From: Ailurus styani
Taxonomy: Eukaryota > Chordata > Mammalia > Carnivora > Ailuridae
DNA length: 64,000 bases
Assembly: GCA_002007465.1 (NCBI GenBank)
Contig: LNAC01000678.1
Location: 411,928 to 475,927, forward strand
Direction: 5' to 3'
Shown here one piece after another: positions 59,046-64,000 of the stretch; the first letter of the stretch is position 1, and each line of letters starts with the position of its first letter. The notes under the pieces are model-generated. The model did not search any database and was not told the origin of the DNA. It saw only the letters and a program-made list of their open reading frames with translations. Position numbers and translations under genes: made by a program.

Positions 59046-60156
59046 AAAGCTATCCTTAATTTTTCCTTTTAACTATACCATATTTCTTCCTCTGATCTAA
59101 AAAGAGCAATTTTCAAAAGGGTATTACATGAATAATGTACTAATTATCATTTTAAACTGTGAAATTTAATTACCTAATGTAATTAAAGGAATATATTAAT
59201 TTGGCTAATTCTTACTCTTGAAATTAATGGCAAATTAGATATTTAATGTATAATTATGTGAAAATTATTAACCTCATTCTTCAATGTCTTTTCTTCTAGG
59301 AAAATCTGTGAATATTGATTAACCAAACATATCAGTGAAATCTGCAACAGAAAATAAAAACATAGTTTGACATTTGTAAAAAAGTTTGCCTCGAAACCAC
59401 ACATCTATTTGTTGAGAACAGAAAACTGCTAAAAAGGAATGCATTTATCAGGAGAGGTTAATACCTATAAGATACAGTTCGGACTTCAGTCAGTTTAACA
59501 GGTAGATTGCTGAGAGTTCCAGCTCCCTGCAGTCAGGACAAGGTGCTGTCCCTCTTGTGGCACTACCAGTTTTACATAGTCTCTAAGATAAACAGGAAGG
59601 GGAAAAGCCCGCCAAAGGAGGTTTGCTCAGTCCCTGAATTAGAGCAGGAAATGAGCTTGCTCTAATACCAGAAGTCTCTGCCCGTCTATGCTGGGGCCAC
59701 CAAATATCCACTTCACTCTCTATTCCATGTATAGGGTACACTGACTCCTCCACCAGGGAGAAAACTTGAAATACCACCATTTCGGAACTGCATTCAGTCA
59801 CGGTCCAAGATCTCTAGAAGGACATGCAGTACTTTCCACCACTAAGTCAGAAAGTGATATCTCTTGTTTTGATCAACCTATGATCTAAAGTAATCCCCAC
59901 ATCTCACCAATATAATATGGTTCGAAGAATAGGATAACCATCATAAAAACTTCCAATTGGAAGGAGATGAGATTTTCAGCAGTTCCTCAGAATCTGTGGG
60001 ATCTTTAGGGGTAAGCATTGGGTCCCTGTACTGGCCGTGGGGGACGCTCTCTGATTGTTATTTAAAAAGACGTCTTTCTCCATTGTTTTCATGAATCCTA
60101 GCTCTGTCCTTCAGGGAGGGGGATGAGTTTTCTTTGACTGCATTTGAAATGGGTCT
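59046..60156. other. No gene recognised; GC-richer patch at 59490-60140
   Basis: 59046-59480 is AT-rich. 59490-60140 is less AT-rich with no repeat I can name. A 72-codon antisense frame at 59583-59801 has no motif. Confidence 0.4.
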
Positions 60157-60174
60157 TGGATGCTGTAGATTTTT

Positions 60175-60420
60175 TTTTTAAGGTTTTATTTATTTATTTG
60201 AGAGAGAGAGAGCATGAGTGGGGGGAACAGCAGAGCGAGAGGGAGAGGGACAAGCAGACTCTCCAATGAGCATGGAGCCCGAAGTGGCTGGACATGGGGC
60301 TCGAAGTGGGGTTCATGCAGGGCTCCCCTCGGGGCTCCATGTGGGCTGGATCCCAGGACCCTGAGATCATGACCTGAGCTGAAGTCAGATGCTTAACCTA
60401 CCGAGCTGTCCAGGCGACCC
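60175..60420 (-). mobile_element. Older CAN-SINE with expanded middle, antisense
   Basis: Antisense copy of about 246 bp, some 50 bp longer than usual. The extra part at about 60277-60345 consists of repeated GGGCTCGAAGTGG/GGGCTCC-type words. Target repeats TGGATGCTGTAGATTTT (60157-60173) and TGGATGCTATAGATTTT (60421-60437) differ at one site. Confidence 0.94.
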
Positions 60421-60437
60421 TGGATGCTATAGATTTT

Positions 60438-61079
60438 CTTTAAGTAGTCAGAATGTTAGAAAGTGGACAATAGAATTCTCCTCAGAACTTACTGGTCTTC
60501 TGATCTGTTTGATTCTAGTCAGTTCCTGGTGTCAGTAACCCTATATAAATACTTATATACCCATATTTCTAAAATCTGCATCTTTGTGTCCTTGCCCAAC
60601 ATTTATCTCTATAACTTAACGGCTGCTATCTTGAGCTATCCAGTCTGAATAAAAAACAAACAAAAAACTGAAAAGCCTGGATCTTAATAGGTCTTTGGCT
60701 GTTTTCTCAAACTTATTTCCTTTTTCCTCTGTTTAAATGCACGCAAATTTTCTTGGACTTCAATGCCACAAATTCCCAGGCTATTTTCTCCCCTGGACTC
60801 CTCTTTCTTATTGCACTGTGTCTATCTGTTTCTGAATTTATCACCTTCCTCCTAAATATAGCTAATAACTGTCAGCACACACTAAAGTTTTAATTCTTTC
60901 TAACCCCTTCCCCTGGAGCTCCTGCCACGAACTTTCTTCCAGGTTAGTACAGATGATGTTATCACCAAAAGTTTTGCCCCGGTGTAACACAGGATACCAA
61001 ATTTTTCACTTTCAAAATCAGTTTCTTCACAAAAAACAATGTCATATAGCAAAATTTTTACAACAGTGGGACACTATTC
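60438..61079. other. No gene or repeat recognised
   Basis: Mixed sequence. Nothing supported. Confidence 0.45.
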
Positions 61080-61445
61080 CTGGTATCAAAACTCTAATCA
61101 GTCAGAGTATGCTGACTGCTTGAAACAACCCCTGAATCTCAATGGCTTAACCCAGTAGGTTACTTATGTGACAAACCACAGTGTTGTCAAGGGGACTCTG
61201 CTCCTGCCGTAATTTAGGTATTCTAGCTCCTATGGGACAATGACCTTTAATGCACGATGTTCAAGATCATTATGGAATGTCAAGGGAGAAACAGTGCACA
61301 ACAGAGTTCTATGGGCCAGGCCTGGAATCAAGTACATCATCTATGCTAGTATTTCATTGGCCAGTACTCAGTCGTATGACCCTGCTCTTATTTAGGAGGA
61401 TAGGCAACGCAAATGATCTGTGCAATGTACGAACAAGAGAAAAAG
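61080..61445. repeat. Ancient mammalian interspersed repeat, family not named
   Basis: Phrases such as CTGAATCTCAATGGCTTAAC, AAGGGGACTCTGCTCC, CTATGGGCCAGGCCTGGAA and TTGGCCAGTACTCAGTC are familiar from a dispersed mammalian element, but I cannot name the family with confidence. No coding capacity. Confidence 0.45.
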
Positions 61446-61611
61446 CATAACAGTAAATACTAGAAGTCATTTCTATGAAGAAGTCTCAGAATCTGTTTCA
61501 CATTAGTTATTTGAAAGTTATTTGTTGGCTTTAGAGGATGAAGTAAAAACAAGCAAAATCAATAATAAAACGTTATGACTTGTTACTGGACATTTTAAAA
61601 ACTTTCTCTGC

Positions 61612-61811
61612 AGGTGGACACCTGGGTGGCTCAGTCAGTTAAGTCACTGCCTTTGGCTCAGGTCCTGGGATCGAGTCCTACATCTGGCTCCCTGCTCAGC
61701 GGAGAGCCTGCTTCTCCCTCTCTCTCTCTGCCTGTCGCTCTGTCTACTTGTGCTCTCTATCTCTCTGTCAAATAAATAAATAAATAATCTTAAAAAAAAC
61801 AAAACAAAACA
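61612..61811 (+). mobile_element. CAN-SINE (arctoid type) with internal deletion
   Basis: Sense copy in which CTCAGGTC is followed directly by CTGGGATCGAG, so about 15 bp present in the other copies (TCATGATCTCAGGG region) is missing. The loss is flanked by short direct repeats of AGGTC/AGGGTC type. The tail is A-rich with AAAAC repeats. Confidence 0.92.
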
Positions 61812-62119
61812 ACTTTCTCCACTTAGAGTTTTTACAAAGTACACATTCTTCCCAGCTCATCTTTTATCCTTGAGCATTTTGGCAGAGGATGACCCTGATA
61901 CTACAGGGACCCGCTGGCATTCAGATCCAACCACTCTGGCATTCTGCAGGCCTGCGTCTCTCAGAGTGTCACCTTTGTGCCCTGTCTCCAGGGTTACCGA
62001 ACTGTGCAGAAACACAACCCTCTGCTCAAATGCCCAAGAGAAAATGAGGGATTCTTGTCTTAGCTCTAACTGCTCATACACACCAAATCTTCCTAATCAC
62101 TAAGTCCCTTCAACACATG
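61812..62119. other. No gene or repeat recognised
   Basis: GC-richer than average. Overlapping 74-77-codon frames on both strands (61857-62103) show no domain. May be the upstream part of the L2 relic that follows. Confidence 0.4.
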
Positions 62120-62602
62120 TCACTAACAGCTCTCGAAGCCCCCCGCATCTCTTGTCCTTGCTCCTACATCCTCCTCACTGGTCTGCATGACTTCAACCTC
62201 TACGCCTTAGCAAATATGCAAATAAAATCCCAGTGTTCCTCAGATTTCTCCTGTTAACCGCGAGATAAAGTGCAAACCATTTAGCATGATGTTCACATGA
62301 TTGCTATGTGTCCAGATCCCAGCAGTCTCTTGCTTATTTATGATCACTCCACCAAGTTAATATTCCGATCTCTGGCTGTTGCTCCTGGAGGCTGTTTCCT
62401 GTCTCTCTTTTTAGTCCCTTAACACCAATTGTTCCCTCATATTTCTACACCATATTTTACTTGTCTTCCTGTTTGTCTCCTCAATAAAACTTGCCAGATC
62501 CTTAAGGACAGCAGTATTTTATTTTCTTTCATCTCTAGTCCTTAATATATTCCCAGGCACACTGTAGACACTCAAGACGATTTGCTGAATGATTGAATGG
62601 AA
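62120..62602 (+). mobile_element. L2 LINE 3' end relic
   Basis: Ordered match to the L2 3' end: CACTCCACCAAGTTAATATT near 62345, GTCTCCTCAATAAAACTTGC near 62476, CTTAAGGACAGCAGTATTTT near 62500, CCCAGGCACACTGTAGACAC near 62552, and the terminal TTTGCTGAATGATTGAATGG at 62581-62600. This is the best preserved L2 in the window. Confidence 0.75.
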
Positions 62603-64000
62603 GCAAATATTAGATTTGAACCACTTTCCACTTCACCCCCATCAGTCACCCAAGTGGTGCAGGGAGCAGTGGACACCTCTCTAATACACGTCTCTTTATA
62701 AATAACCTCAAAAGGCACTAGATGCACTGTTGCCTAATGCACATAGCCAGGAAACAAGATTTAGGTATGCTCACAACTTCAAGGATGTTTGGGAGTACAT
62801 ATTTGGAGCTCATATCAGAAAGTATCTGTATCAGTGTGTGACAAATAGCTACTGAAATAGAAACTTCATGGCAGAATCTGTTGGCAGCAGCAGAGAGACA
62901 TTTTTATTTCCCTTTGCTTGTTTGTTTCTGTGAGAAGTGTGGAGAGAGACGGAAGGCTTTCAATGCCTGAAAAGAACCAAGATTTCCCCATCTTCCTTTT
63001 TTTTTTTCCTTCTTCCTAAGAGTTATTGATGCATCTTTATAGGCAAGTGAGCATGCTAAATATGCATGTGTGGGCAAACACAAGTTGCAGGTCAGAACAT
63101 GCAACCTGATTTTCTAGAAAAAAATATTTTGATAAGGAATCATCATAGCAGAAAACAAAAGAGCCATGATTCTGAGGTTGGTTCTTAAGGCTGGCTCTAG
63201 CTGGGCTTGTTTCAAACAAATTCCCGAATCCACACTTGCCATCAAAACAACTTAGAGCAAAAGCACAAATTCAGGTTCGTTAAGTCTGGAAATAACCCAG
63301 GTCTCAGCATTTTAAAAATGGTATCCCAGACGATTTTAATATAGTTGATTAAAATCTCACTTTATATATGTTGGTGTCATGTATAGGGCACATGTGTGGA
63401 GTTAGGCTGGTGGCAATGAAATATCTTAATTGTTAATTTCTTTTTCTTTTAGAAAATACATATATCTCTAAACCATAAATGTCCTTTTAGGCTCATCTTT
63501 ATTTGTGGCTTGAAAGTATTCTAAGTAAATTGGTTCCAAGATACTTTATGAGCAATTGTACTTTTATGATTCTTTCTCAACGGATCCAACTTACCTGTTT
63601 TTTTTTTACCAAGACATAATCTGCCTGTGAGGCAGGGTGAGCTAGCACCTCCTTTCATTTGGCCAAAGGATTTAGATTTTGTTTCTTTGAGAAAGTGTCG
63701 TAATTATGCCAAATAAAGTATCTCCCAGCCCACAAAGCCCAGATTCAGAAAAGAAGAGCTAAGTAGGGCTCATTAACACTGTCTTCTCTACCAACCAATA
63801 TAGAACACATCACACTTCTTATCAGCCAGAAATTCTGAGATACTAAATATAAACTGTCTACTCTTTTTCTATTTTGAGTTTATGTGAAGGGAACAATTCT
63901 GTCACTCTACTTCCCCTTTTTAGTATTTATATATATTTTTATATATTGTATAATTTATATAATATACTAGATAGTAGTCCTTTGCCATATATGTGGTTTG
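62603..64000. other. No gene recognised; possible hAT relic near 63270
   Basis: Mostly unclassified. 63270-63350 (GGTCTCAGCATTTTAAAAA, CCAGACGATTTTAATATAG) resembles the end of a hAT-Charlie-type short element. An AT-rich run lies at 63920-63975. A pyrimidine tract ending CTTTTAG near 63451 resembles a splice acceptor but no exon is supported. Confidence 0.35.

Overview
This window is nuclear DNA of a placental mammal, most likely a mustelid-type carnivore (weasel, mink, badger or otter group). The main evidence is about 38 copies of a tRNA-Lys-derived CAN-SINE whose head reads like GCGCCTGGGTGGCTCAGTG and whose common form continues GGGTTAAAGCCTCTGCC. That arctoid/mustelid version differs from the dog and cat versions. 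The species call rests on recalled consensus sequences, not on a database search. The window is AT-rich, has no obvious CpG island and no multi-exon coding gene that I can see. Nearly all open reading frames of 60-180 residues are translations of SINEs, LINE-1 fragments or simple repeats.

The only gene-like object is a retrocopy of ribosomal protein L32 at 31966-32493. It is intronless, has a 5' TOP-like start, AATAAA, an A tail and a perfect 10-bp target-site duplication, and it keeps a full 135-codon reading frame.

Layout: 1-6.4 kb holds SINEs, a MER2-like DNA transposon and an ancient L1. 6.4-8.4 kb is the longest stretch without a recognisable repeat. 8.4-9.5 kb has an MLT1-type LTR relic and an L2 relic. 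11-18 kb is dense in SINEs. 18.5-20.8 kb is an antisense L1 containing a 5'-inverted L1 that itself carries a SINE. 22.2-22.6 kb is a second 5'-inverted L1. 23.7-24.5 kb is a MER2-like element split by two SINEs. 24.9-30.7 kb is a long decayed sense L1 with six later insertions or expansions. 31-35 kb holds the RPL32 retrocopy, more SINEs and two single-N positions, each lying between near-identical direct repeats. 34.8-37.2 kb is an old L1 with an LTR relic. 39.5-41 kb, 44.9-45.9 kb, 50.4-50.9 kb and 51.5-53.5 kb are carnivore-type L1 3' ends; the last is a 2-kb 5'-inverted copy. 54-55 kb is an old L1 5' region. 55-64 kb is mostly unclassified sequence with MIR and L2 relics and a few SINEs.

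By my boundaries roughly half of the window is interspersed repeat. The story is one of layered retroposition: L1 enzymes supplied the machinery, SINEs and one ribosomal mRNA used it, and young copies landed in the tails of older ones. I found no undescribed biological system. The points most worth checking are the two N-flanked duplications (probably assembly joins), a SINE set that looks like the youngest subfamily, three twin-primed L1 copies, and the intact RPL32 retrocopy.
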